A stretch of 64,000 bases of DNA from Anthostomella pinea. Its lineage: Eukaryota > Ascomycota > Sordariomycetes > Xylariales > Xylariaceae. Positions 10,435 through 22,713 of this stretch are shown here, in pieces. Each line of letters opens with the position of its first letter. Positions within the stretch are counted from its first letter, which is position 1. The notes under the pieces are model-generated. The model was not told the DNA's origin. It searched no databases and saw only the letters and a program-made list of their open reading frames with translations. The translations under genes were made by a program, and so were the position numbers. The DNA is taken from NCBI GenBank assembly GCA_963556695.1, contig CAUWAG010000018.1:124001-188000 (forward strand), in the 5' to 3' direction.

Positions 10435-12418
10435 ATGAGTTGTCAAAAGGAAGGATATGCTTCGGACTTGGGACCCTTGGATATAACGGCTTCATCGGAT
10501 GGGCGTTGGCGCTATTAAACCCCGATTAGGCACTTGGATATGCCTGCTTCGACTTGGATAAGTTCACTGCATAGGAGCCGATGCGTCATGAGAACCCGGG
10601 ATATGGACGCACCGAGCAACATTGCTGGGAAGATATAATGTCATGATACCAATAAAGAAATGTATACGTTCACCTCAGACGTGTATCGGTCTGCTCCACA
10701 GTGATCGACTGCCAGGTTTGGGTGGTTCTTTGTTGCATGAGCATTGCTGGAGGCCTATCACACTGACTGAGGACGTGGGTGTTCAATCAGCTTCTGTCGC
10801 CAGCAGTCCAACGGTCGATCCAGGTAGGTTGGTGTGTTTTCTCCCATGTCGAAGCACGCAGGATCTATGCGTCTGGTCTGTCATGGCGGGTTTGAAGCTC
10901 TCTGCGAGCCCCTTACATTACCATGTACACCAGTAGGCTATTGAGCTTCGTTTCCGAGGGCTTGGAGCTGCCCACGCTGCAAACATGATCCGGTACACCG
11001 TTGAAATCGAGGCAGTCATACAGTGGATCTTTATGTAAGTCCAGGCTGTGTCCCCTGACGGGCCGGACCCCTGAATCGATCTGAGCGGGAACTCGGCCAC
11101 AGTCCAATAACAGAACGTCACATGTAAAGTGAGACATATTCCTCTGTACTGTTCGAGGTTTGTATCAGGCCTCCACTTACCACAATGTGAGATACGACCG
11201 TACAAGAGCATCATTTCTCCGACTCAGGGCCCCGGTAGGCGGTTACACTCCTGACGAGTAACTTTAGCCGCCACATGGAAATTATTAAGTGCGGTGTCGC
11301 TCAAGAACGCACGTACACAGCAGTGAGGCATTGTAAGGAGTACCGAATACGTATCACTTGATATATCGCCTTCATTGGCACTGATGGATAGAGAGGACGG
11401 GCATCTGGATCTCAGAAGCCGCCGGAGGTCTGCTGAGGCTACACCAGGACGTCATCTTGGACTTGTCCACCGAGATAAAGATGGGTAATACTGCTCTGCT
11501 CTCCGCCATAATACCGCTATTGACTATGCTAACCCGTTTCATGAGAGGCTTGTCGCCTTCGAATGCTGTGTCTGTTGGGAAGGCTCGTATTGAGTTTGGA
11601 TCTGGACGCCGACAAGGCCACTGACGATGTCGGACTGCTCATCCAAGTCTGGCACATGGTGTGAGATCCTACCCAAGCCTTGGAAACCCCCTCCCAACAA
11701 TTCATCTTGATGTGACTCTTGACTCTTCGATTCATTATGCGCATTGATAATTATATTCTATCTGCGCTTCACATAACTGACCATCTATCTCCATATCAGG
11801 CGGATCTCGGGGTTTTCCAAACGGCTCTTTTACAACTCAAGAGTGGACACTTGAATGCTTGCGGGACTGCAATGCTGCAATACGTTGATGACAACCCGAA
11901 AATGAAAGACTTTTGGTAGTAGACAGCCTGGTCGACATACCCACTTGAGGGAGTAAGAAGATCGAGTTGTTCAATCAAGGTAAAGACCACTCTCTTCGCG
12001 AGATAAGCGGAAGGAATCGCCTATCACGGCAATAAAGAAGGCCTTAAGCATGCCATGCCTAGAAGATAGTGAATCGGGGGATGGTTCAAATTGCAGACTG
12101 ATTTGTACCCACTGAGCACTGTCGTGATCTCAGTGGAGCGACCACACCATGAGCAAGTACCTATGGACAACGCGCCACAGCTATGGCATGACATTCCACA
12201 CCGAATAATCAGCCCGGCAAACGCAATATGGCGGAGGGGGACAACCTCACCATATAGCTGGAGGTCTGGTCAACGAAGTCGCTCGATGACTTACGGAACG
12301 GTAAGGCGACCTCCGTCAACCACTCGGTTAATTAGCTAAGACCAGGCCCGTACCCCGTCTGTGCCTGTGCCTGTGCGGTCGGCGGTGGTGTCGAAAAAGG
12401 CAACATACGGCGATCAGG
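10435..12418. other. Intergenic, no gene recognised
   Basis: Nearly 2 kb without a convincing coding frame, RNA gene or repeat. All open frames are about 100 codons or fewer and show no domain. Confidence 0.45.
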
Positions 12419-12575
12419 TAACGGCGGGGGTCCCCAAGTGGGACAGCACCCCAAGTGAGACAGTTTTCACACCAAAAGGCCACACTTGCACCCACGGACA
12501 ACTCCATCCGAATTGAAGCTATTAATTATATAATAAATGCATTAGAACCGCATTTCCTTGGAGTTTTTAGCAATG

Positions 12576-14894
12576 CTAATTGTTCACCCGGTACCGTGCA
12601 GGCTGGCGGATTGCGCGGCGCGAAGATCGCACCATAATGGGCTCGTCGTCTTCATTATCCGGCTTATCAGACCCCTCCTCGTCCCCATTGTCAATAACCA
12701 CCCCTTTGTCTAATTCTTCTGAATGGTTAAATTCAGAGGAGAGGGAGTCTTCAGAGAGTGATCTCTCTGATTCGTTAGTATGCAAGTTCTGTAATTCACA
12801 CAAAACTCGTCATTTTTCTGCCCGTTATTCAATAGCAGTTCGTGCGGCTTCCGTATGCCTGATTTGCTCAGTAATAACATCTCCAACCTTCTATAGCCGT
12901 TGATTAGGCTCTTCCTGAGGGGCCTTATGGCGCTTCTTTGGCTGTAGACGCTCGATTTTGTCGTCTTTTGCCTCTATTTGCTGCTACAGAAGGGCTATCT
13001 CAATCACCATCTCATTGTACGCCTTCACAACTGTCAGATTTGAGCCAATTGTCAGAGTGAAGTGTGTGTGTGTCTTCCGTCTGTCTAGAGTGTCCTTGTG
13101 CGACCGTGGCAGTTTTGTGCTAGAAGGGGCTGGATCGGGACGGAATAACTAGGTTCCGTTGTCTACCTGTCAAGGTGCCTTCTAGGCGTACCTTTAATCT
13201 AACAACAACCGAGCGGACTCCTGCTCGCTGTTCAGGGGTCTCAGCCACTGTTAATAGCATTAGGGCTATGTCCTGCCCTGCTTTAGGGGCTTTTAGTGCT
13301 TTGGGAATGGTTTCTGGGTCTATTATAGCTGCTGCTGCTGCTTGTATCTCTCCTGCCTTCACGATATGCTCGTTTGCCAGCATTTTCCGCCAATTCATAG
13401 GCCAAAGGCCAGCAATATGCCATCCCGAACGCACAATAGCTGGCGTGACTTCATCGCGAGCTTTCGCTAGACAACTAAGGAACTTAATCTTGCCAATAGG
13501 GGCCGAATTATTGAGCTGACCGAGTTGGTTGATAAGGCGGCGATAGGCGGCCTTCACCACAAAGAAAACGGTCAAATCTAGCGACTGGAAGATGTGAGAC
13601 TACCTCTATTAGCGGAATAATTACTAATTAACCAAATAACCTATTGTATGAGCAGGAAAAAAGCACATATACACGTTGTTTATGTAGCAGAGATACATAA
13701 ACTCGTCCGAACAGTGGCTGCCATGGCCATCTAGTATTAGGAGGTAAAAATCATCGGGATCTTTAAGAGCTGTATTAGGTAGGTAGATCTAGGGCTTAAT
13801 TAGCATATAGTTAACGTAATTCTAAAAAAAAAATACCTTCTCAAGCCATTGCAACGCAATCTCGTTCGAGGACCAGCCGTTAGCAGAGTACGTGATAAAC
13901 CACTTTGCCATCGCATGATGCTTCTTAACAAGCTGTTCTTTAAACCACTGTGTTTGTATTGACTTCGCCTTAAAGATAACGAGCAGCTGGAGCTTCTTCC
14001 CAGTGACAGTGATCGATTCCACCACTGTAGTCCACATGCAGTCATTGTGGGACTTGACGTTGGCCCCCTTTGAGCCAGAACTGCCTATTACAAGGCCATC
14101 AGACCTATAATTTCCTAGTCAGCCGTCCAAAAACCACTTAGAATTGACAATTCATGTACTGCCGGCCCTGCATAATGCCGCACTTATCGACGTTTGCCTG
14201 GTTCTTGGGTTTGATGAAGGCAAACTCCTCATGGAGATTGTAGAACGAATTCACGTTCTCAGGCATGGCAGCGTTGATACGCTTGTAGTCAAGCTTTCGG
14301 CCCATCTTGGTCTTGATCTCCTGGTGCCAGCGGATAAAGTTTCATATGTAATGGCTCTCTAAATGTTCTGATTTTCCCTCAGATTTTATGATCTGGCGGA
14401 TGATGAACTTGACGTTGCTGTGACGGCCTGCACGGACCTTCCCACATGACAAGCCGATACTTCCCAACAAGGGAAGGATCTGACCGGAGGATCCCCTTAA
14501 AGGGGCAACCTCCCGCTGTACCTATCTCTCTCTCTCTTCCTTTCCTCTCTAGTCTTGATATTCTCGTCAATAGAGTAATAGCTGCTTGCTGCAGGCCATG
14601 TCCCAGCCTCCCAGTACGCTCGCCGTGACAGTTGCGGTGAGTTGGCGTATGGCCGGCCTTTTCTTGATACAAAATCCACGAAACCACCTTCTTTTCTTGA
14701 GCAGGGCTTACCTTCTGAGCATGAGAATGCCCTTCTTGCACTGTGTTAGTTGGGCGCATCGTGGTGCCGTCTACCTTGCGAGAGAGAGTCGATTTGGGTA
14801 CTCCCCAGCGATGATAGGCCTTGCGGAGGGATAGGCCATCATTTATAGCGGCTATTGCCTCTGTGAGGTCTTCTTTAGTGTACGAAGGAGGCAT
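12576..14894 (-). pseudogene. Broken pogo-family transposase (HTH_psq + DDE_1)
   Basis: Read on the minus strand from the ATG at 14894. It has an N-terminal psq-type helix-turn-helix (SYTKEDLTEAIAAINDG, then LRKAYHRWGVPKSTLSRK), and a linker and DDE start near 14360-14160 ending in QANVDKCGIMQG with the first Asp. Next come VESITVTGKKLQLLVIFKAK (about 14020-13960), the second Asp in LLILDGHGSH (about 13740-13720), and the third Asp region QSLDLTVFFVVKAAYRR (about 13590-13540). A C-terminal block (NNSAPIGKIKFLSCLAKA) and a charged tail ending RRAIRQPARYRVNN close the protein. Several frame changes and in-frame stops separate these parts, so it is not functional. The coding sequence is also interrupted at 13032-13204. 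Removing that insertion and one target copy rejoins the frame as SVVKAYNEM. Confidence 0.85.
13032..13204. mobile_element. 173-bp solo-LTR-like element, copy 1
   Basis: Starts TGTCAGATTTGAGCC and ends TTTAATCTAACA (TG...CA termini). It is flanked by the 5-bp direct repeat ACAAC at 13027-13031 and 13205-13209. A highly similar 173-bp copy is at 40689-40861 with a different 5-bp duplication. The termini, duplication size and absence of coding capacity fit a solo long terminal repeat left by recombination. No internal retroelement sequence is present. Confidence 0.85.
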
Positions 14895-15230
14895 TTCGTT
14901 GTACCAAAGTCGCTATTATTTACATAAAAAGAGAAAAAAAAGAACAGCAAGACTTCTGCTGGATGGGAGGTAATAAGGGGCACGGGTCTTATTACCCCTC
15001 AGGTTAGGCCCGGAAGTGCTAACTTCCGACCCCCACCACGGGCCACCCCGCAGCGGCAGACCTAATAAAATCTACTTTGGAAGAAACACCAAGAAAAGAC
15101 GATTCTATTGCTGTACTTACGGTATCTAGGGCTTTATTGCCGATAGAGATGTGTATAAGTGAACATTGTGATGTTGGGTGTGAAAAGTGCCCACTTGGGG
15201 GGCTGTCCCACTTGGGGGCCTCCGCCGTTA

Positions 15231-18159
15231 GCTAGCTGCCCAAGCAGTAATTGTGCACACGATGCGCCGCGAGCTCTTGGCTGCTTGCTTGACCTTGGCC
15301 CCTGGGATGGCAGCTCCGCCGCGAGCACATGAGCGCAGCGATCACTCGAGGCAAAAGACGCTAGAGAGCGATCAGCGCCGGCGCCGGCGCGGATGTGACG
15401 ATATCCGCCCTCCGGAAGAGCAGTGCCCACGGGGAAATGTGGAGTCGATGGTCACTGTCTAGTATCTCCTACGCAGTAGGTTAGACATGTGCAAGTTTCT
15501 CAGTAGTGTGACGATCCCCAGAATGGAGGGCGCACGCAATTGATTGCTGTGAGTAGATCAACAGACAGGCCGGAGACCGGAAGGCTTTGCTTCCAGGTTG
15601 CGCGATGCAATGCAATGTAACAGCGAATGCATTGCGTCTTTTGGGGGAGGGAAGCGGCACTGTCGATCAATATGCACGCCAGTTCACCAACTGACCAACC
15701 CTCGCCGTCTCGTAGGCGAACCTCCGAACCTCTCAAGAACTCCGCTGGGCCATTTGACAGCCGGAAGCAGAACGATGCGAGGGAGCGATGGCAGCGCTAG
15801 ACCGTGATGGGTAGCCCGTTGCCATCATCGCCGACTCGCGCCAACTCGAGATGTCTGGAAAGGGGATGACAGGATGAGTGGTGCCTTGCTTGCATGTATG
15901 CATGTCGGTACGTGGTGTTGTCAGGTATGGAGGGGGTGATGGGCAAGCTCACCTGACAGTGGATAATGGCTGGTTCGCGAGAGTCGCTGATCGTCGGACT
16001 TTCGATGGTGTTTTGCTTTCACATGGCTGCGGGGTGCTTATCTCACTCCATGCAGCTACAGTCTGCTGGTGTCTGGGGAAGATAAAGATACACAGTCATG
16101 AGGACCACACTCAACGAACGCGGTGTGTGGATGGCGGGGATGAGATGTCTTTGTGATCTCTCTTCAGGGGTTTGACGGAGGCTCGTGATGCCGAAGCTTG
16201 CTGTGTTGATGATAAGGAAGAGGGAGAACGACGATTCGCGTGCCGGACTGTCTCTCTCTTCTCACCGCATGTAGTGCGAAGGATGGTGGTATATCCCCAG
16301 TATCAGTCCCGCTGCTGTGCGTCCATGGCCGAAAAGTTCTTGCAGGAGCATCATCCGTCGTATGAGCTCTGGTCATAAATCTGATCATATGTGACGATGC
16401 TGCAAAGTTGCGGTATGGCATCACTGGACTACCGTCATCCCTGCCTCACATCCATCTTCCACCACTCCACCCCGCACCAAACCGCAAGGTCGTGACACGA
16501 CTGCATATCTATGTGATATATCATGCTGGCCGGCCGCACGGGTACGATGACATCCATCTCACAGCAGCTACTAGTCCGTGGATACCCACCCACGAGAGTT
16601 GCCGCGGAAGTCATAATAGCGCAAGGGGCCACCCTAGTAAGGCCCCAAGTCTCCGAGATGAAGATGCAGGGCAAGAGGTCTGTCTGAAGTCTATTTGAGC
16701 AATTGCCCCTTTTTGCTTACGCAGTCGGTAAGGTATGTAAAACAGGCCCATTTGGAATAAGCGAAACTGTGAATAAGGTTCGCGTCGTGACAAATTCGTG
16801 GCCCCAAGCCTATAATAGTAAGAGCTAGGCGCAGGGACGTTTCATTTGCCGTCCCGTTGAAATTGTTGGGGTCCAACCTGTGAATAGGAAGAGGGCTGTG
16901 CTGCTGTACTATCGCCGCTGACATGATGACAGCTCGACTTCTGCTGCATGGGACACGCGCAGGTTTGCAGATGATGAGTCGATGCTGGACCTACTACGAC
17001 GAGGTCTATCCAACTGGACCGATGACTATAGTACGTGGCGATAGGGGGTCGTCTGTTGTCCAGGCCCGATAGCGGGGGTTACGGGCTTTAATGGTGGTGC
17101 CGCTTGGGGAAGCGTCGGTAGTTGCGGTACTTGTTAGTTGGGTGATCTGCAACGCTGCAGCCCCAACCCTGAAGCCAAACCCTGCCGGGCATCTGAGCCC
17201 ATCGACGCGTTTGTTAAACCCGGGAAAAGCTTGTTGTGCATCCATTGCATCGTCCATGTCCATACCATACTCACTCGCATACTCTGGTGATGGGAACCCG
17301 ACGGGAGTCTGACAGTAACACGCCGCAGGCCCTGCCCATGCTGCCCAGGCCATGATCCATGGACACATCCTAACATCCTGACACCCCCCAGCCGCCGCCA
17401 TGGCTGCTGCTGCGCCCTCTATTACTTACTAAATGCGTAGCCACGTAATACCACCACGCTGGTCAAGTCTGACAAAAGCAAGCCAAGCCAAGCGAAAGGC
17501 TGTTGCTTTCGACCATTAAGGTTCCCAACCAGACTTGGGCCCTTGCTGGAAATAGCCCGTTCCTGCTTTCCCACATTCATACAGTCAGACGCCGTTGGTC
17601 TATTGACTCAGCTTCGAGGAACCTGCCTACCTGCATGGAGAAGGGGTGTGTGTGGGTGCGGTACATACAGAACCGGGAGCCCTGATGGTCGACCACATAT
17701 CCCAACCTAACCTACATATGATTGGGTGGACGTGCGGGTTTCATCATCACCTCATCACCTCATCACCTCATCGCCCTATGCAGACTGCTGGCTCTTGGTT
17801 ATAGTATTGGGGGCATGTGCATATCGCTAGTTCGACTTCTGGGCATCTGATTGCGAGGTGAGATCTATATATTAGGATCGGCCCTGTCCGTTTCTCGCCA
17901 TGCCCTTGCACTTTCTTTCGGAAACATAGCTCAGTTAATGCGAATTACTTCCTCGGCAATAACTTGTTCTTCGTTAGAAGCTCGCCACGTCCTCGAAACA
18001 AAGCATTGCTGGCGTTTGAAGCAACATTTCAATATCTGAAAGCTGCCCGTCCACCTCTACGAGCAAGCATCTCACCGCTTCTTGTATAAGCTCCGGAGAA
18101 GCAGTATCCCCACGCATAGCTCACGGGCCCTCGCATACGAGACGTATCATTCATACACC
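15231..18159. other. Intergenic, no gene recognised
   Basis: About 2.9 kb without a convincing gene. It contains a short tandem array of CATCACCT units at about 17745-17774. Minus-strand frames near 17006-17401 are short and have no recognisable domain. The last few hundred bases are the probable promoter of the gene at 18160. Confidence 0.4.
17745..17774. repeat. CATCACCT microsatellite
   Basis: Three and a half tandem 8-bp units (CATCACCT) in non-coding DNA. Confidence 0.75.
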
Positions 18160-18717
18160 ATGGCCAAGTCATCGAGACAGCCGAGTAGGTCAAGCATGGC
18201 CGACGACATCGACGCCATCACACCATGTCCTCCGCCAACCAAGAGCCAAGACATCATCTCGCCCATCCCTACCAGCGCAATCAATGATTACCGGACAAGG
18301 AGATCAGAGTCGCCGAGTTCCGTCTGTTCGTCCCTTGACGCAGGCGAATTCACCGTAAGGCGGCGGGCGTCCGTGAAGGCGCTAGAAGAGGGCACAAACG
18401 GCGATCCGGAGGCACTCTGGAGGCGCATGCTCAGACTTCAGCAAGAATTCGGGTGCTACAACTCGGCAAGGATGAGCGCTGCGCTCAGCTCCGGAGATGC
18501 AAGTCTATTACGTCGTAAGTGTGGCCCCAGGCCTACCAAGAGTTGAGTGACGTTGGCACAACGTGTATGCTGACTCGTAAATCTTCCAGCTTCGAAAGCA
18601 TGCCTGGACTTGCTCAACGAAACTATGACCATTTTGCCTGACGAGGCCGAACCTGTCCATGGAGGATGGCGCCGGAATTCGGAGGGAGATGCATCGCCGA
18701 CGAAGGGTCATCGATGA
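18160..18717 (+). CDS. Hypothetical Ser-rich protein, two exons
   Basis: Exons 18160-18514 and 18590-18717; the 75-bp intron has a GTAAGT donor, a TGCTGACT branch-like site and a CAG acceptor. The product is about 160 residues. The N-terminal half is polar, with many Ser, Pro and Arg, and probably disordered. The second half has an amphipathic, conserved-looking segment, ALWRRMLRLQQEFGCYNSAR, which after splicing continues as PSKACLDLLNETMTILPDE. I do not recognise a named family. A second in-frame ATG at 18196 is an alternative start. There is no signal peptide or membrane span. The gene lies tail to tail with the SET-domain gene. Confidence 0.6.
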
Positions 18718-19067
18718 TGAAACCGGTCCGACATATTCTTCATCGTATGATGGTGGGTCAAAGGAGGTCTGGGGCGATGGGGTGAATGTGTGTGCCACGA
18801 ACGCGCAGACAGTAGCCCTCGACAATGAGGGGGTCTGCTTCAGCACTGGGCTTCGGCGGTAAAATGACTTGTGATACCCCCGCAACTGGAGTTCGGATAT
18901 TAATACATTACTGTTTCTTCATATGTCCACTAATCGTGCCTTGAGCTTTGTTGATATTGAGCTGACGCTCAAATCCGCATGTGAAAAGAGGAAACACTCC
19001 ATTACCGCCTTAGGAACGCTGTGCCGCAGAGGCGCGGTTTCTAATCAACTGCCCTTGGAATGATCGC

Positions 19068-20444
19068 CTAGCCCAGTGAGAGACCTTGCAGTCGGTCCGA
19101 GGAGGATCTGGTGGCCGAAAGGCTAAGCAGCGCATTCATCAGGACCTTTCTGCATTGCTCCCGATAGAGTAGTGCGAGCTCTTGATTGCGATTGACAGCC
19201 TCGTACTCTGGACCAAACTGCTCGAGCGCTTCGAGGTCTATGCTGAGCTTAGAACCAAGCGCATCGACGATCTGTTCAAGTAGAGCCTCTGGGATCTTGC
19301 CTCGCATGATATCCGTCAGGCTTGCATCTGCCCCGCCATCATCGCCCTTCGTGATGGATTCGTAGAGGGAAGCGATGAGCGTGTCTTGGATGTGGGAGAA
19401 GCACGGGAGACAATGCGTGAGATGGTCGGGGTCGATAAGCCTTGATCGTCCCACGACGGAGTTGGAATGGGCCAGTGGCCTCAATGACACGATGTGAGAT
19501 GCTGCGAGGTCACCAGCTTCCGGGTTGGCCTTCGTCTTGATGTGGATGTAGTCGTTGTGGAACTCGGGCGCCTCTGGGAAGACAAAGCCATAGCCAAGTA
19601 ACAGCTCAGCGTTGGTCTTCAGGCCGTAATTGTTGAACACCTGCTCTCCAGCTGAATAGGTCTTCCCCGACTGAAGCTTGCAGACTTGTGCGGCCCCATC
19701 GGTGGTCCAAGCAGTCCTTGTGAGCGGCGAGTGGTTCCCGATGTCGAACAGAGGAAGGAGGACTGAGAAGTCGTCAATCTCGCAGGGCAGAGATGCCGAG
19801 TCTGCCTCTGGTAGGATGAGCGAGGGACGAAAACTGCGGCTCGTGAAGATGCAATATGCCCAATAGTACAGTGGGCGGGCGTATTCGAGCTGGTACTTTG
19901 GGGGCAGAAGCTTCATAGCACGCTTGTGTTCCTTCTTCAGGGTCGACCGAATCTCTTCGACGGCCACAAAGGCGTTGGTGCCGCGGAGAAACTCGACATC
20001 GTCCGACGGCCACATCAGCGGTAGCATGCTACTCATGTGCTCGGGCTGGGGGAGAGTCCTGATATATGGCCACCACGTGGACTCTCGACCCAGAAGATAC
20101 TCCTGCATGAGGCAGAATCGCCCTACAACATGAGGCGGTGCCTGTTTGAGGAAACCCGCTGGGAAGAAGCGCTTGTCCTCAGCGTGCGGGATGCTTGCAT
20201 GCGCTACTGCTGCAAAATCAGGATGACCGCTGATTGCGTTCAGGTACGAGAGAGATCGTGAGAGCGGTAGCGTGACGATGGCGTCGTCTGGTCCGACGGA
20301 GCACGCGGCTTTGACGCGAAACGACGCCTTGGTCACGTCGTCGTGGTAGATCTCGACGGAGGGATGGAGACCGCCGCCGCCCTCCTCCGTCCATCGAACG
20401 AGGGCGTCGTAGCGTTCGGTCAAGGCTGCCATCTGGAGAAGCAT
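19068..20444 (-). CDS. SET-domain protein methyltransferase (Rubisco-LSMT/SETD class)
   Basis: About 458 residues from the ATG at 20444; a second in-frame ATG at 20432 (MAALTERYDALVRW) is equally possible. The split SET fold of the Rubisco-LSMT/SETD3/SETD6 class is visible. An N-terminal SET portion (VKAACSVGPDDAIVTLPLSR) is followed by a helical insert (WWPYIRTLPQPEHMSSMLPL). The cofactor-binding motifs are DIGNHSP, in place of the usual DxxNHS/D, and EQVFNNYGLKTNAELLLGYG, and a C-terminal helical substrate-binding domain follows. Such enzymes methylate lysine or histidine side chains on non-histone proteins using S-adenosylmethionine. The target here cannot be read from the sequence. The frame stays open upstream to 20693, so a longer or spliced N-terminus is possible. 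It shares a divergent upstream region with the FAD oxidase. Confidence 0.8.
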   Translation of the reverse strand: MLLQMAALTERYDALVRWTEEGGGGLHPSVEIYHDDVTKASFRVKAACSVGPDDAIVTLPLSRSLSYLNAISGHPDFAAVAHASIPHAEDKRFFPAGFLKQAPPHVVGRFCLMQEYLLGRESTWWPYIRTLPQPEHMSSMLPLMWPSDDVEFLRGTNAFVAVEEIRSTLKKEHKRAMKLLPPKYQLEYARPLYYWAYCIFTSRSFRPSLILPEADSASLPCEIDDFSVLLPLFDIGNHSPLTRTAWTTDGAAQVCKLQSGKTYSAGEQVFNNYGLKTNAELLLGYGFVFPEAPEFHNDYIHIKTKANPEAGDLAASHIVSLRPLAHSNSVVGRSRLIDPDHLTHCLPCFSHIQDTLIASLYESITKGDDGGADASLTDIMRGKIPEALLEQIVDALGSKLSIDLEALEQFGPEYEAVNRNQELALLYREQCRKVLMNALLSLSATRSSSDRLQGLSLG

Positions 20445-21202
20445 GCCGTATTTGCAGGTGTATTGCAGGTGTACACAGCAGTCTTGTGTTGAAAAGTTTA
20501 CAGCGCCCGCTCCACTGAAACGGCGTAAGTACTGTACTGTAAGCCAAAGTGTGGGGTTGACACTGTGCAACCAAAGGCTCGGCTTCAATGACAATATCCC
20601 AGGGGCTTGACCGCGGACAGACATGATATTGCAGTCGGATGAGCAACCGAATGGGTGGTGAGTCCAATCAATCACCTGTGGAACAATTCCCACCCCCTAG
20701 TGATTGAATATGCACCCTTGAGCACTCTTATGTCGCTCGCGAGCCATGTCACATGTCCACAGCCCGAGGTAGCCTACCGGCACCTACCGTCTCGAGGCTT
20801 CCCACCCTTGACTCTAGACTGTAGGTTGGTTGGAGGCTCCAAGCTCGTCACGTCTGGTCATAATTCCTCTCATTGATACGATGATCTACACCCACTCAAC
20901 CAGGGGCTGCAGGGTTCCCGAGTCCCAAGTCCTGGCCAACTGCGTTGCTAGTGCTGACCGTGTCTGCAGTCGTCCACCATCCATCAACCAACAACCAACA
21001 TATCATGCAAGGACGTTATACGAAAGGCATTGTGGGCCTATCTTTAGGCTTATTGACGGGCTCTCAAGTGGTCAGACAAGGAACTGCATTTGTACAAGAT
21101 CAGGAGAATTCACCAAGAACTTGCAGATGCGTCCCATAGCTGCGTACGAAGTAGCCAGCGTCTACGTGGACCCTACTTACCTCATCGTACTATTGCTTGG
21201 TC

Positions 21203-22713
21203 ATGATGGAGATCGCAACCTTTGTCGAGCAGCTCAAGACAGCCTCGCTGTCAAGCAAGACCACGATCTGGGCAGATCCTTCCAAGGCCGACTTCCAGGA
21301 CTCGTTGGCACGACGGACAGACGTTGGGAAGAAGCAACCTGGAGCCATCATTATGCCGGCATCGGAGGATGATGCTGCCAAGATTGTAAGCCGCTCATGC
21401 TGAGTCTCCCTAAGGCTCCCAATACTGACAGAACACCAAGGTCAAACTCGCCGTCGAATCATCCGTTCCTTTCGTGGCCAAGGCCGGGGGCCACAGTGCT
21501 TGGTCGACCATTGGCTCCTCTGGTTTCGTGCTGGACTTCAGCTTGATGCGAGCTGTCGAGGTCGACACCGGGAGGCAGACCGCTACGGCTAGCGCAGGAA
21601 CCTTGATAGGAGACATCGTCGATGCTGTTGCCGAGCAAGGCTATTGTGTTGGTGAGTCCCATATTTTTATCGGCAATGGCTCTGATTCTCATGACTTCCA
21701 GCGAGTGGCACCGTGAACAGCGTGGGCTACATACCGTCGACCATCGCGGTGGCATCACCGTCTTGGCTCCGCTCATCGGTTTTGGTTCCGATAACATAGT
21801 GTCTGCTCGCATGATTACCGCCAAAGGAGATCTGATCACGGTTTCGAAGGACGAGAACGCCGAGCTTCTGTATGCTATCAAGGCCGCAGGCCAGTTCTTC
21901 GGCGTCGTCACGTCTCTCACCGTTAAAATCCACCCGCTTTCGATACTGGGAAGCCCCGAAGGCTCCGTATGGAGCGCCAGTCTGCTCTTTGACGTTTCCA
22001 AGGCTGCGGACGTGGCGAGGGCTGCTATTGAAGTCAAGAAAACCACGACGAGGTCGTACTGCCTGACAGGCGTGATGCCCGCACCGCCAACGCTGGACCC
22101 TATCATCCTAGTCCTGGTCATTCATCTCGGAAGCAAGGCGGACGGCGAGGAAGCCTTCAAGCCTATCCTCGATCTTGGACCTCTGGCGGTTCCGGCTAGT
22201 AGCGAGGTCCCATTCGGCAAGGTGAACGAGGGTTTTCAAGCTTTCGAGAGCAAGGGCGGGTTCAAGAGATGGCTGGCGGTCGGCATGACAAGCCTGGACC
22301 AATTCCAGCCGGAGGACATGACGAGGCTTGTCGATCAAAGAGGAACGATAACGGAAAAATACCCTTCGGCGAAACCGACAGGTTCCGTCATCGAGTTCAC
22401 GAGTGACGGGCCGTGGAACCAGGTGACCGCAGAGAATGAGACGGCTTGGTCGACTCGCGACGTCGCGACTTGGTGCCATCTGCTCTGCTGGGCCAGTGAG
22501 GAGGAAGCTGTCGACTACGCGCATGAGATCGCCGAAGAGTCCATGCGACATATTCGGCGAAACCAGCCGAAATACCAGTTCTCCATCTACGGTAACTTCT
22601 CGAGAATCGCTCCTCTAGAGCAACGCTACAAGGGAGCCGAGCGGCTGGAGAAGGTAAGGGGTCTAAAGCTGAAGTGGGATCCGAATGGCGTTTTCACCAA
22701 CGAATTTCTGTAG
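21203..22713 (+). CDS. FAD-linked (BBE-type) oxidoreductase with 1-bp frameshift
   Basis: Berberine-bridge/6-hydroxynicotine-oxidase-type flavoprotein that would oxidise small molecules using O2. Exons: 21203-21385, 21441-21651 and 21702-22713, with GT-AG introns of 55 and 50 bp. The FAD-binding fold shows AKAGGHSAWSTIGSSGFVLD (GGHS at residues 77-80, His being the usual FAD attachment site). The third exon starts SGTVNSVGYIPSTI and should run into GGGITVLAPLIGFGSDN, but the DNA reads ATCGCGGTGGC. One G is missing around 21746-21748, and the rest is in the next frame. The substrate domain and C-terminal BBE block (YGNFSRIAPLEQRYKG, then DPNGVFTNEF) are intact. No signal peptide is evident. 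It is either a young pseudogene or a sequencing error. It converges with the MFS transporter gene. Confidence 0.8.

Larger units (their letters stand above)
12421..15228 (-). mobile_element. Degenerate pogo/Fot1-type DNA transposon
   Basis: A 2.8-kb element with imperfect inverted termini of about 50 bp. The left end starts ACGGCGGGGGTCCCCAAGTG and the right end is its reverse complement with several changes. Both are flanked by TA (12419-12420 and 15229-15230). Each terminus carries two tandem copies of a CCCAAGTGGGACAG-like motif, likely transposase-binding sites. The transposase lies on the minus strand and is broken. A 173-bp LTR-like insertion sits inside it. Confidence 0.85.

Noticed and set aside
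20445..20693. Longer N-terminus for the SET-domain protein
   Set aside because: The upstream frame is open but does not resemble the family; the start at 20444 or 20432 fits better.
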